From assembly GCA_902788705.1 (NCBI GenBank), contig CADALE010000022.1:1-62538 (forward strand): a stretch of DNA of 62,538 nucleotides, given 5' to 3'. Position numbers and translations under genes: made by a program. The notes beneath the pieces are model-generated. The model made no database searches. It saw nothing but the letters and a program-made list of their open reading frames with translations, and had not been told where the DNA came from. Positions within the stretch are counted from its first letter, which is position 1. Each line of letters begins with the position of its first letter. Source of the DNA: an uncultured Coriobacteriaceae bacterium (GTDB lineage Bacteria; Actinomycetota; Coriobacteriia; Coriobacteriales; Atopobiaceae). Of the stretch, positions 27,664 through 35,736 are shown piece after piece.

Positions 27664-29760
27664 CTACCTACGCTTCGAGAGAACGCCGATGTTTGCCACC
27701 CCACCAAACACGCCGGCAAACCGGTTGAGAAGGCGGAGTCGGTTCTCCCTTACCCTAGTATCGCTATCCATGACAAGTACTGCATCAAAGAAATGGTCGA
27801 TTGGCGCCCTTAGTTCGGCAAGAGCCTTACAGGCCCCCTCATAGTCGCCCGCCGTCAACGCTTTCTCCACATCCCTGGCGCCATTCTCGCATGCGTGAAG
27901 CAGCGTGATCTCGGGCTCGCCCATGATGGACTCGTCCACCTCGACGCCCAGCGCCTCGTCGGCAAGGTGGGCAGCACGCGCGTATGCGGTGGCAAGGTCG
28001 TCGAAGAGCTCCGGCGCGTCGCGGCGAGCGTCCTCCAGCGCATGTGCGCGCGCAAGGTACTCGACCGGGTCGACGACACCCACCGCCGACACCGCCTCGA
28101 TGGTGTCGGGCTCGACGCCCTCGTCACGCGCGATGGCGGCAAGTCGCCCGGCAAAGAAGGCAGCCACCTTGTCGGCTACCGCGTCGGGGTCAAACTGGAT
28201 GCCCTGCTGGGCCAGCGACGCAAGCGCCAGCGCGATAAGCGGGCGCAGCGACACCTTGGGGAGGCTGCGCAGCATGGCGATGACGCCGATGGCCGAGCGG
28301 CGCACCGCGAAGGGGTCGGCAGAACCGGTGGGCGGCTCGTCGATGGCGAACATGCCGCAGATGGTGTCCAGCTTGTCGGCGATGGCCACGGCCTTGCCCA
28401 CCACCGTCTCGGGCTGCTCGTCACCGGCGAAGCGCGGGCGGTAGTGCTGCGCGATGGCCTGTGCTACCACGTCGGACTCGCCCTGGGCCTTGGCGTAGTA
28501 GCCACCCATCACGCCCTGCTGGCTGGTGAACTCCACCACGGCCTGGCTCACCAGGTCGGCCTTGGCAAGGTGCGCGGCGCGGGCAGCCTCGTCGGCCACC
28601 GCGGCGTCACCCGTGGCCTGCAGGGCCACCTCGCGCGCCAGGGCCTCCATGCGCTCGCTCTTCTGCAGCACCGTGCCCAGCCGCTTCTGGAACACCACCT
28701 GGGAGAGGCGCTCACGGAAGGCGTCCAGGCCCACCTTGAGGTCCTCGTCGTAGAAGAACTTGGCGTCGTCCAGGCGCGGACGCACCACGCGCTCGTTGCC
28801 CGAGCGCACCGTGTCGTTGACGGCGGGGTTGGCGTTTGAAACGATCACGAACTCGCGGGTGAGCGAGCCGTCGGCGGCATAGATCGGGAAGTAGCGCTGG
28901 TGCTTGAGCATGGCCTCGACGATGATCTCGTGCGGCACGGCCAGGAACTCCTCGTCGAAGGAGCCAACCACGAGCGTGGGCCACTCGCAGAGGTTGACCA
29001 CCTCGTCGAACACGCTCTTGGGCGCGTCGACGTGCGCGCCGCCACGCTGGGCCTCGAGCTCGGCGATGCCCTGGCGGATGACCTCGGCACGGCGCTTCTC
29101 GCCCAGCACGTAGGCGTCCTCGAGCACCTGCTCGTAGGCAGCGGGCTCGCTTACCACGTGCTCGCCGGGGCCCAGGACGCGGTGGCCGCGGGTGGTGTTG
29201 CCGCTGCGCACGTCGGCATAGGCCACGTCGATGACCTCGCTACCCAGAAGCGCGCAGATCCAGCGGATCGGGCGCACGAAGGTCTGGTGCTCGCTCCCCC
29301 AGCGCTGGCTGCGGTAGTTGGGCCACTGGATGTTGGCGATGGTCTGCTCGCACAGGGTAGACAGCAGCTTGGATGCGCTGACGGAGGCCTGCGTGCGCTC
29401 GGCGAACACGTACTCGTTGCCGTCGGGTGCCACGCGGCGCACCAGCTGGTCGGCCGCGATGCCGCACTTGCGCGCAAAGCCCTCGGCTGCACGCGTGGGG
29501 TTGCCGTCGGCGTCGAAGGCAATCTGGGCCTTGGGGCCGCGCATCGTCTCGTGGATCTCCTCGGTGGCAGTGGCGCAGGCGTCCACGATCACCGCAAGGC
29601 GCCGCGGCGTGGAGAGGGTCCGAACGTCACCGTGCGCGAGGCCGGCGTCGTCGAGGCCCTTGGCCACAAGCTTGCCCAGCTGCTCCTGCGCCTTCATGAG
29701 CGGCGCGGAGGGCATCTCCTCGGTGCCTATCTCCAACAGGAAGTCGAGGGTGTCAGCCAT
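27664..29760 (-). CDS. glyS: Glycyl-tRNA synthetase beta subunit
   Basis: The large subunit of the bacterial alpha2beta2 glycyl-tRNA synthetase supports tRNA binding. The 698-residue protein starts with FLLEIGTEEMPSAPL, contains VVFQKRLGTVLQKSERMEALA in the centre and DPFAVRRSAIGVIAML later, and ends in the anticodon-binding-like helical domain (VFGGVANIGVLSKRR). I chose the ATG at 29760, two bases after the glyQ stop; the open frame extends to 29919 inside glyQ and is not used. Standard glyQ-glyS order. Confidence 0.96.
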   Translation of the reverse strand: MADTLDFLLEIGTEEMPSAPLMKAQEQLGKLVAKGLDDAGLAHGDVRTLSTPRRLAVIVDACATATEEIHETMRGPKAQIAFDADGNPTRAAEGFARKCGIAADQLVRRVAPDGNEYVFAERTQASVSASKLLSTLCEQTIANIQWPNYRSQRWGSEHQTFVRPIRWICALLGSEVIDVAYADVRSGNTTRGHRVLGPGEHVVSEPAAYEQVLEDAYVLGEKRRAEVIRQGIAELEAQRGGAHVDAPKSVFDEVVNLCEWPTLVVGSFDEEFLAVPHEIIVEAMLKHQRYFPIYAADGSLTREFVIVSNANPAVNDTVRSGNERVVRPRLDDAKFFYDEDLKVGLDAFRERLSQVVFQKRLGTVLQKSERMEALAREVALQATGDAAVADEAARAAHLAKADLVSQAVVEFTSQQGVMGGYYAKAQGESDVVAQAIAQHYRPRFAGDEQPETVVGKAVAIADKLDTICGMFAIDEPPTGSADPFAVRRSAIGVIAMLRSLPKVSLRPLIALALASLAQQGIQFDPDAVADKVAAFFAGRLAAIARDEGVEPDTIEAVSAVGVVDPVEYLARAHALEDARRDAPELFDDLATAYARAAHLADEALGVEVDESIMGEPEITLLHACENGARDVEKALTAGDYEGACKALAELRAPIDHFFDAVLVMDSDTRVRENRLRLLNRFAGVFGGVANIGVLSKRR

Positions 29761-29761
29761 C

Positions 29762-30670
29762 TTAGGCCACCTCCTTGCTCTTGTTCTGTGCCTGCTTGGA
29801 CGCCACCAGCTCGAGGTATGCCTCGCAGCATGCCTTGGCCACGGTGCGCACGCGCAAGATGTAGTTGGCGCGCTCGGTGGCCGAGATGGCCCCACGGGCA
29901 TCCAGGATGTTGAACGCATGGCTGCACTTCATCACGCAGTCGTAGGCGGGCAGCGGCAGCTTCGCGGCCAGGCACGAGTGGCACTCGGCCTCGTACTCGT
30001 CGAACTTGCGGCGCATCATCTCCACGTTGGCTACCTCGAAGTTGTAGCAGCTGAACTCGTATTCGTTCTCGTGGAAGACGTCGCCGTAGGTCATGGGCGT
30101 GCCGTCGGGCAGGTAGCTCCACACGAGGTCATACACCGAGTCGACGCCCTGGATGTACATGGCGATGCGCTCGAGGCCGTAGGTGATCTCCACCGGAACC
30201 GGGTCTACCTCGATGCCGCCCACCTGCTGGAAGTAGGTGTACTGGGTGACCTCCATGCCATCCATCCACACCTCCCAGCCAAGGCCCCAGGCGCCAAGCG
30301 TCGGGCTCTCCCAGTCGTCCTCGACGAAGCGCACGTCATGCTCGGCGGGGTCGAGGCCGATGGCTGCAAGCGACCCCAGGTAGAGGTCCTGGCTGTCGGC
30401 CGGGCAGGGCTTCACGATGACCTGGAACTGGTAGTAGTGCTGCATGCGGTTGGGGTTCTCGCCATAGCGGCCGTCGGCGGGACGGCGGCAGGGCTGCGGG
30501 TAGCAGGTGCGCCATGCCGCGGGGCCAAGGCTGCGCAGCGTGGTGGCGGTGTGGAAGGTGCCCGCGCCAACCTCCGAGTCGTAGGGCTGCATCACGGTGC
30601 AGCCGAGGTCGGCCCAGTACTTGGTAAGCGCCAAGATCATGTCTTGGAACGTGAGGGGACTTGCTGCCAT
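29762..30670 (-). CDS. glyQ: Glycyl-tRNA synthetase alpha subunit
   Basis: The catalytic subunit of the heterotetrameric enzyme charges tRNA-Gly. The 302-residue protein has [32 protein letters not shown] and [19 protein letters not shown], all family hallmarks. The ATG at 30670 has AAGGAG at a rather long spacing of 14. A longer open frame to 30856 overlaps lepB and is not supported. A promoter overlapping the lepB stop suggests it can be transcribed independently of the upstream operon. No T-box leader is present in the short gap. Confidence 0.96.
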   Translation of the reverse strand: MAASPLTFQDMILALTKYWADLGCTVMQPYDSEVGAGTFHTATTLRSLGPAAWRTCYPQPCRRPADGRYGENPNRMQHYYQFQVIVKPCPADSQDLYLGSLAAIGLDPAEHDVRFVEDDWESPTLGAWGLGWEVWMDGMEVTQYTYFQQVGGIEVDPVPVEITYGLERIAMYIQGVDSVYDLVWSYLPDGTPMTYGDVFHENEYEFSCYNFEVANVEMMRRKFDEYEAECHSCLAAKLPLPAYDCVMKCSHAFNILDARGAISATERANYILRVRTVAKACCEAYLELVASKQAQNKSKEVA

Positions 30671-30716
30671 GTTGCTCTTTCTCACTCCTTGGGTCGAGGC
30701 CTTCGATACCAGTAGC

Positions 30717-30745
30717 ACTATAGCTAGAGTGCACCGATGTCGGAA
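30717..30745 (-). promoter_or_regulatory. Putative promoter of glyQS
   Basis: TTCCGA (30740-30745), a 17-base spacer and TATAGT (30717-30722) on the minus strand. It overlaps the end of lepB. Leader about 40 nt. Confidence 0.55.
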
Positions 30746-31548
30746 GGCGGCCAGTAAATGAACACCGCGCGCGCCAGGACGTTGCCCACGGGCACCGCCC
30801 CGAAGTAGCGGGAGTCTAGCGAGTTGGTGCGGTTGTCGCCCATCACCCAGATGCAACCCTCGGGCACCACGTAGGGATAGGCAATGTCGGCATCGAGGAA
30901 CTCTGCGTGATGGTCGATGGGGTTGGAGGGGCGGCCCTCCACGTAGGGCTCGTCCAGCGCCTGGCCATCCACCACCACGACGCCGCCCACGAGGTTGACC
31001 TCCTGGCCCTCGGTGGCGATGACGCGCTTGATGAGGGTTACCTCGGGCTCGGCGGGGTCCTCGAAGGTGACGATCTCGCCGGGCTGGGGGTCGCGCACGT
31101 AGTAGGAGACCTTCTCGCCGAAGAGCATGTCGCCCAGCTGGATGGTGTCAAGCATCGAGCCGGTGGGCACACGGTAGGCATCCAGCACGAAGCGTCGCAC
31201 GCACAGCATCACGACGACCGTCACGACCACCGTGATCGTGATGTCCAGCCACGCAGGGATGCCGCCCGGCTCCTCAAGATCATCCAGCTCGTAGGGATCG
31301 TCCTGCTCGTCGCCCACCAGCAACTGCTCAACCTCGCGCAGCTCCTCGGGCTCAGGCACGCCTTCAAGCTCGTGCAGCTCCTCGGGCTCAAGCACATCCG
31401 GCTGCTCCTCGTGAGGCAGCCCCTCGGGCTCAATGGTGTCCTCAAGGCCGTGCTGCTTGTCGGGCGCGGCATGGCGCCCCGGCCGAGGCGGCTCCTCGGA
31501 CTCGACGCGCACGTGGGCAGCCCCTTCGTAGGCAAAGTGGTTAGCCAT
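30724..31548 (-). CDS. lepB: Signal peptidase I with acidic N-terminal extension
   Basis: Signal peptidase I cleaves Sec and Tat signal peptides at the outer face of the membrane. The 274-residue protein has one membrane helix (about 101-118), catalytic Ser131 in PTGSMLDTI and general base Lys174 in [12 protein letters not shown], and the later [11 protein letters not shown] block. The first 100 residues are unusual: a cytoplasmic extension with repeated [13 protein letters not shown] acidic segments, about a third Glu and Asp. The ATG at 31548 has GGGAGG upstream and lies within the last codons of trmD. It is the last gene of the rpsP-khpA-rimM-trmD-lepB cluster. Confidence 0.93.
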   Translation of the reverse strand: MANHFAYEGAAHVRVESEEPPRPGRHAAPDKQHGLEDTIEPEGLPHEEQPDVLEPEELHELEGVPEPEELREVEQLLVGDEQDDPYELDDLEEPGGIPAWLDITITVVVTVVVMLCVRRFVLDAYRVPTGSMLDTIQLGDMLFGEKVSYYVRDPQPGEIVTFEDPAEPEVTLIKRVIATEGQEVNLVGGVVVVDGQALDEPYVEGRPSNPIDHHAEFLDADIAYPYVVPEGCIWVMGDNRTNSLDSRYFGAVPVGNVLARAVFIYWPPSDIGAL

Positions 31549-32296
31549 CTGAGCCTCCCACGTCCTGGCCATCCTCCAGAAGACGGCGCACGAAGGCACG
31601 CTCTCCTTCGCTTAGATCGGCTTGCTCAAGCAGGTCGGGACGCCAGCGCGCCGTGCGCTCCAGCGAGCTCTCGCGACGCCAGCGGTCCACCGCCGCATGG
31701 TCGCCCGAAAGCAGGACGTCGGGCACGGGCATGTCCCTGAAGGTTGCCGGACGGGTGTACTGCGCGTACTCAAGCAGCCCGTCGGAAAACGACTCGTCCT
31801 GTGCGCTGTTCTCGTCGCCCAGGGCGCCGGGAATCAGGCGCACGACCGCATCGGCCACCACCAGCGCAGCAAGCTCGCCGCCGGTAAGCACGTAGTCACC
31901 CAAGGAAAGCACCTCGTCGGCAAGCCGGTAGGCGCGCTCGTCCATGCCCTCGTACCGCCCGCACACAAAGAGCAGCCGCTCCTTGGTTGCCAGGCGCTGC
32001 GCCACGCGTTGGTCGAAGGTCCTGCCGCAGGGCGAGAAGAACACCACGTAGGGCTTCGTCTCCTCCCGCGACGAGACGTCCTCCACGGCCTCGTAGATGG
32101 GACCGGCCTTCATCAGCATGCCCTGACCGCCGCCAAAGGGCGCGTCGTCAACGGTGCGATGCCGGTCGTGGGTCCATTCGCGCAGGTCGTAGGCACGAAG
32201 CTCGTAGAGCCCCGCCTTGCGCGCGCGACCCATGATGGAGGCGTCCATGTAGGGCTGGAACACCTCGGGAATGACGGAGATGGCCTCAATCAGCAT
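31541..32296 (-). CDS. trmD: tRNA (guanine-N1)-methyltransferase TrmD
   Basis: TrmD makes m1G37 next to the anticodon, which prevents frameshifting. The 251-residue protein has AISVIPEVFQPYM at the start, DAPFGGGQGMLMK, the trefoil knot segments VCGRYEGMDERA and SLGDYVLTGGELAALV, and ARYTRP-type QYTRPATFRDMPVPDVLLSG. The ATG at 32296 overlaps the rimM stop by seven bases. Order rimM-trmD is universal in Gram-positives. Confidence 0.96.
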   Translation of the reverse strand: MLIEAISVIPEVFQPYMDASIMGRARKAGLYELRAYDLREWTHDRHRTVDDAPFGGGQGMLMKAGPIYEAVEDVSSREETKPYVVFFSPCGRTFDQRVAQRLATKERLLFVCGRYEGMDERAYRLADEVLSLGDYVLTGGELAALVVADAVVRLIPGALGDENSAQDESFSDGLLEYAQYTRPATFRDMPVPDVLLSGDHAAVDRWRRESSLERTARWRPDLLEQADLSEGERAFVRRLLEDGQDVGGSDG

Positions 32297-32817
32297 GGGC
32301 TGTCCTCCCAGCTTGCCAGGCCGCGAGGCAAGGCCACCGAGATGGGCCCATAGGCGGGGACTGTGCCCACGAACTCGTCCACGACGGGCACCAGCACCTC
32401 GCCGTGCTCGCCCGACACCACCCACACGTCGTTTGCGGCCCCCTGCATCACCTCTTGGATGGTGCCCAGAAGGCCAAGCGCCTTGTCATACACCTGGCGC
32501 CCCACCAACGAGGGAACGTCGTGCGCGGCAAAGCCCTTCGGCAGGTCGGACGCTGCCACAAGCAGCGTCTTTCCCACAAGGGCAGAGGCGGCCTCGATGT
32601 CTCTCACCTCGCGGAAGCCCAGCAACTGCCCGTTGGGGCCGTCCTCGCACGACGCGACCGTAAGCATGCGGGGCCCCTTGAGGGCAGGCGGCACGGGCCA
32701 GACGCCCATGCCGACGTCCAATACAAGGGGAAGGCCGTGAACGGGAACCGTCACGACCTCCCCCCGCTTCCCATGGGTCTTTGCCACATGGGCTATGGCT
32801 CTGTAACGCTCGCGCAC
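32290..32817 (-). CDS. rimM: Ribosome maturation factor RimM
   Basis: RimM binds S19 and helps assemble the 30S head. The 175-residue protein has the N-terminal beta barrel with AHVAKTHGKRGEV, a middle segment with FREVRDIEAASALVGKTLLV, and a PRC-barrel C-terminus with VPVVDEFVGTV. I place the start at a GTG at 32817, five bases after the khpA stop. The frame is open further upstream into khpA, but the sequence there is not RimM-like. The ribosome site is weak, so the gene may depend on coupling. Confidence 0.93.
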   Translation of the reverse strand: MRERYRAIAHVAKTHGKRGEVVTVPVHGLPLVLDVGMGVWPVPPALKGPRMLTVASCEDGPNGQLLGFREVRDIEAASALVGKTLLVAASDLPKGFAAHDVPSLVGRQVYDKALGLLGTIQEVMQGAANDVWVVSGEHGEVLVPVVDEFVGTVPAYGPISVALPRGLASWEDSPC

Positions 32818-32822
32818 CGCGC

Positions 32823-33131
32823 CTAGCCCAGGACCTCGACCTCTACCGCCGTGCCGACGCGCGACCCAAGGGCGCGTGCCAGTGTGCGGATGGCCTTGAT
32901 CGTGCGACCACGGCGGCCGATGATCCTGCCGGCGTCGTCGGCTGCGCAACCCACCTCGATGAGTGCGGAGCCGTCGCTGTCAGTGACATCAAGGGTGACC
33001 GCATCCTCGTCGGTGACGAGGCCGCAGACGATGTACTCGACAAGATCTGCAACGCGGTCGGAAGGCATCTCTTCGGCGTACGTGGCGTCGGTGCCCAGCG
33101 TTGCCTCGTTCTGGATACGCTGGTTGGCCAC
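32823..33131 (-). CDS. khpA: KH-domain RNA-binding protein KhpA
   Basis: KhpA is a small KH-domain protein that in other Gram-positives pairs with KhpB (Jag) and binds many RNAs, with effects on cell division. The 102-residue product has the KH core ALIEVGCAADDAGRIIGRRG followed by RTIKAIRTLARA, where the GRRG loop contacts RNA. The start is a GTG at 33131 with AAGGGGGAG upstream. It lies between rpsP and rimM, the conserved place for this gene. Confidence 0.93.
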   Translation of the reverse strand: MANQRIQNEATLGTDATYAEEMPSDRVADLVEYIVCGLVTDEDAVTLDVTDSDGSALIEVGCAADDAGRIIGRRGRTIKAIRTLARALGSRVGTAVEVEVLG

Positions 33132-33135
33132 GAGA

Positions 33136-33450
33136 CTACTCCCCCTTGGCAGCGGCAGCCTTGGCGGCCGCCTTCTTGGAGAGCTTCTGCTTCTTCTCGG
33201 GGACCGGAGCGCCGGTGCGCACGACATCGATGAGGTGGGCGACGGCGTTGGTGGGCTGGGCACCCTTGGCGATCCAGGCGTCGACCTTCTCGAGGTCGAT
33301 GTCGATGGTCTTGGGGGTGGTCAGCGGGTTGTAGCGACCGACCTGCTCGATGAAGCGGCCATCACGACGGGCGCGGCTGTCAGCGACGACGACGCGATAG
33401 TACGGACGCTTCTTGGCACCGTGACGGGCCAGGCGAATCTTGACTGCCAA
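33136..33450 (-). CDS. rpsP: 30S ribosomal protein S16
   Basis: S16 is an early-binding protein of the 30S body. The 104-residue protein begins [20 protein letters not shown], includes [12 protein letters not shown], and has a long Lys/Ala-rich tail ([13 protein letters not shown]). The start is a TTG at 33450 with GGAGGAG six bases upstream. It is the first gene after a good promoter. In many bacteria ffh precedes rpsP; here a two-component system is divergent instead. Confidence 0.95.
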   Translation of the reverse strand: MAVKIRLARHGAKKRPYYRVVVADSRARRDGRFIEQVGRYNPLTTPKTIDIDLEKVDAWIAKGAQPTNAVAHLIDVVRTGAPVPEKKQKLSKKAAAKAAAAKGE

Positions 33451-33527
33451 TGAAAACTCCTCCAGACGGGCGGCGCACGTGGTCTTGTTGGATAGGCTGC
33501 GCCGCATGGCCTTACAAGCAACTATCC

Positions 33528-33555
33528 ATAATACGACTCTCATGACATCACGCAA
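33528..33555 (-). promoter_or_regulatory. Promoter of the rpsP operon
   Basis: TTGCGT (33550-33555), a 16-base spacer and TATTAT (33528-33533) on the minus strand, about 70 bases before the rpsP start. The region is shared with the divergent response regulator gene. Confidence 0.7.
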
Positions 33556-33675
33556 GGTGCAGTTTTTGTGAACAGTTGGCATATCCAACTTGTCCACTGT
33601 GGTCTATTCAGGTGTCTATAAGCGTTGGTGAGTAAACTATGCATAAGCCTTTTCTGGGGAGAGTGGGTGCATAAC

Positions 33676-34362
33676 GTGAACATTCTGGTCGTTGAGGACG
33701 AGCGCAATCTTGCCAACGCCATTTGCCACATATTGGACGGCGCCGGATACCATGCCGAGGCCTTCTACGATGGTCGCGAGGGCCTGAACGCCGCCCAGAG
33801 CGGCCTGTATGACGCCGTGGTGCTTGACGTGATGCTGCCACGCATGGATGGCTTCGAGGTGGTGCACGAGCTTCGCCGCACCGGCAACTCGGTGCCAGTC
33901 CTGCTGCTCACGGCCCGCACTGCGACGACCGACAAGGTTCAGGGGCTCGACGCCGGGGCCGACGACTACATGACCAAGCCCTTCGAGTCCGCCGAGCTGT
34001 TGGCTCGCGTGCGCGCCCTCACCCGCAGACAGGGCGACGTGGTCATCGACGAGATGACCTTCGCCGACCTCACGCTTGACCTCTCCACCCATGAGCTGCG
34101 GTGCGGCGAGAAGAGCGTGCACCTTTCCGGCAAGGAGTTCGAGGTGCTGCGCATGCTGATGGGGCCCACCGCGCGCGTCGTGTCCAAGCAGGACCTGCTG
34201 GCCCGCGTGTGGGGCACTGACGGCGAGGCATCGGAGAACTCCGTCGAGGCGTACGTGTCGTTCCTGCGCAAGAAGCTGGCGCACCTTGGCTCCAAGGTGC
34301 AGGTGACCACGCTTCGCATGCTGGGATATCGCCTCGAGGTGTTCGAGAACCTCGGAGCATAG
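33676..34362 (+). CDS. OmpR/PhoB-family response regulator
   Basis: Two-component response regulator of 228 residues. The receiver has acidic residues in VVEDE (7-9), phospho-acceptor Asp51 in VVLDVMLPRMDG, the Thr/Ser switch in LLTAR, and Lys in MTKPF. A winged-helix DNA-binding domain follows (VHLSGKEFEVLRMLM to TLRMLGYRLE). I chose the GTG at 33676 before NILVVEDE; a TTG at 33625 would add 17 unrelated residues. Its partner kinase begins six bases after its stop. The target genes are unknown. The intergenic region shared with rpsP includes TTGG-CATAT-CCAA. Confidence 0.9.
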   Translation: MNILVVEDERNLANAICHILDGAGYHAEAFYDGREGLNAAQSGLYDAVVLDVMLPRMDGFEVVHELRRTGNSVPVLLLTARTATTDKVQGLDAGADDYMTKPFESAELLARVRALTRRQGDVVIDEMTFADLTLDLSTHELRCGEKSVHLSGKEFEVLRMLMGPTARVVSKQDLLARVWGTDGEASENSVEAYVSFLRKKLAHLGSKVQVTTLRMLGYRLEVFENLGA

Positions 34363-34368
34363 GCCTTC

Positions 34369-35673
34369 ATGCTCAAGCGCCTCCGCACACAGTTCGTGCT
34401 CATCACGCTGGCACTCACTGGCGCGGTGCTTATCGGCGTGCTTGGCTCGACCCTTTGGACCACCTGGACCACCCAGCGCGACATCACGACCGAGGCGCTG
34501 GAGCGGGGCCTTGATGACGACCTTGACCACATGCCCATGATGGGCATGCATGGCGACCATCCGGATGCCCAGGACGGCGGCGCGCGCGAGAACCTGCTGG
34601 TGCTTACGGTGGACGTGGGCGAGGGCGGCGTCATCATCAAGTCGAGCCGCTCCCCCATCGCCATCAACACGTCGGTGCTGGCCGAGGTCGTGTCGCACGC
34701 GCTTGCGTCCGACGACGACATGGGCTTCATGGACGAGCTGCACATAGCCTGGATGCGGCGCATCTATGACCATGATGACGACTACGACGATGACGACCTC
34801 GATGAGGACTACGACTACGACGATGATGACTACGATGGCATCTTTGCACGGGTCTCCATCGTGGACACGACCGCCATGGACAGCGCGTTCAGGGGGCAGC
34901 TCAAGAACAGCCTGCTGATCACGGCGGTGGCCATGGTGGCGCTGCTGGGCATCTCGTGGGCGCTCTCGTCCTGGGCGCTTGCGCCTGTCGCGCAGGCGTG
35001 GGAGGACCAGCGCCGCTTTGTTGCCGACGCCTCCCACGAGCTCAAGACGCCGCTTGCCGTAATCGTGGCCAACACCGACATCCTCATGGCCGACGAGGGC
35101 CTGTCGCAGGAGAGCAGGCGCTGGGTGGAGAGCACCGCACTTGAGGCGGGTCACATGCGCGCCTTGGTAAACGACCTGCTGGAGCTGGCACGCACCGACG
35201 AGGGGCGTTCGTCGGGAGTCATGCGATCCGACGACGTTGACCTTTCGGACGTCGTGGAGTCGGCCGCCCTCGAGTTTGACGCCATCGCCTTCGAGCGCGG
35301 ATGCCTGATCGAGAGCGAGGTGGAGCCGGGCCTGCACGTGCAGGGGGACGCCCAGTGGCTGGAGCGCCTGGCCAAGATCTTGGTGGACAACGCCTGCAAG
35401 TACGCCTCGGTGGGGTCCACCATCACGGTGAGGCTTGCCAAGGTGCAGGGGCATGCCACGCTCACAGTCAACAACCAGGGCAACGTGATCGACCCCGAGG
35501 ACCTCGCGCACATCTTCGACCGCTTCTACCGTTCTGACAAGGCGCGTACGCGCGAGACCGGAGGCTTTGGGCTGGGCCTTGCCATCGCCAAGGGCATCGC
35601 CGAGGCTCATGGAGGCAAGATCATGGCCACAAGCGACGAGGCCAGCGGCACCACGTTCACAGTGACGCTCTAG
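34369..35673 (+). CDS. Sensor histidine kinase with acidic, His/Met-containing sensor loop
   Basis: Membrane histidine kinase of 434 residues with helices at about 9-30 and 181-201. The phospho-accepting His223 is in DASHELKTPLAV. N box DNACKYA, then GFGLGLAIAKGI, complete the ATP domain. No clear HAMP domain lies between the second helix and the H box. The external loop is striking: HMPMMGMHGDHPD (about 54-66) and a 24-residue stretch at 133-156 made almost only of Asp, Tyr, Glu and a His. Such a loop could bind divalent cations or cationic peptides, as the acidic patch of PhoQ does. It follows its response regulator directly. Confidence 0.9.
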   Translation: MLKRLRTQFVLITLALTGAVLIGVLGSTLWTTWTTQRDITTEALERGLDDDLDHMPMMGMHGDHPDAQDGGARENLLVLTVDVGEGGVIIKSSRSPIAINTSVLAEVVSHALASDDDMGFMDELHIAWMRRIYDHDDDYDDDDLDEDYDYDDDDYDGIFARVSIVDTTAMDSAFRGQLKNSLLITAVAMVALLGISWALSSWALAPVAQAWEDQRRFVADASHELKTPLAVIVANTDILMADEGLSQESRRWVESTALEAGHMRALVNDLLELARTDEGRSSGVMRSDDVDLSDVVESAALEFDAIAFERGCLIESEVEPGLHVQGDAQWLERLAKILVDNACKYASVGSTITVRLAKVQGHATLTVNNQGNVIDPEDLAHIFDRFYRSDKARTRETGGFGLGLAIAKGIAEAHGGKIMATSDEASGTTFTVTL

Positions 35674-35693
35674 GCGGTACGGCCTGCCCCGTT

Positions 35694-35730
35694 CGAATAC
35701 CTGTTCGAATCGACGCCCTCGCGCTATACT
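35694..35730 (+). promoter_or_regulatory. SOS (LexA) box and promoter of dinB
   Basis: CGAAT-ACCT-GTTCG (35694-35707) differs by one base from the Gram-positive LexA box CGAAC-N4-GTTCG. TATACT at 35725-35730 is the -10; CTGTTC (35701-35706) is a possible -35, 18 bases away, overlapped by the box. The dinB ATG is only six bases beyond the -10, so the leader is nearly absent. Confidence 0.65.
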
Positions 35731-35736
35731 CATGGC

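Noticed and set aside
29762..30723. T-box leader for glyQS
   Set aside because: The gap before glyQ is only about 50 bases, with no room for a T-box or specifier loop.
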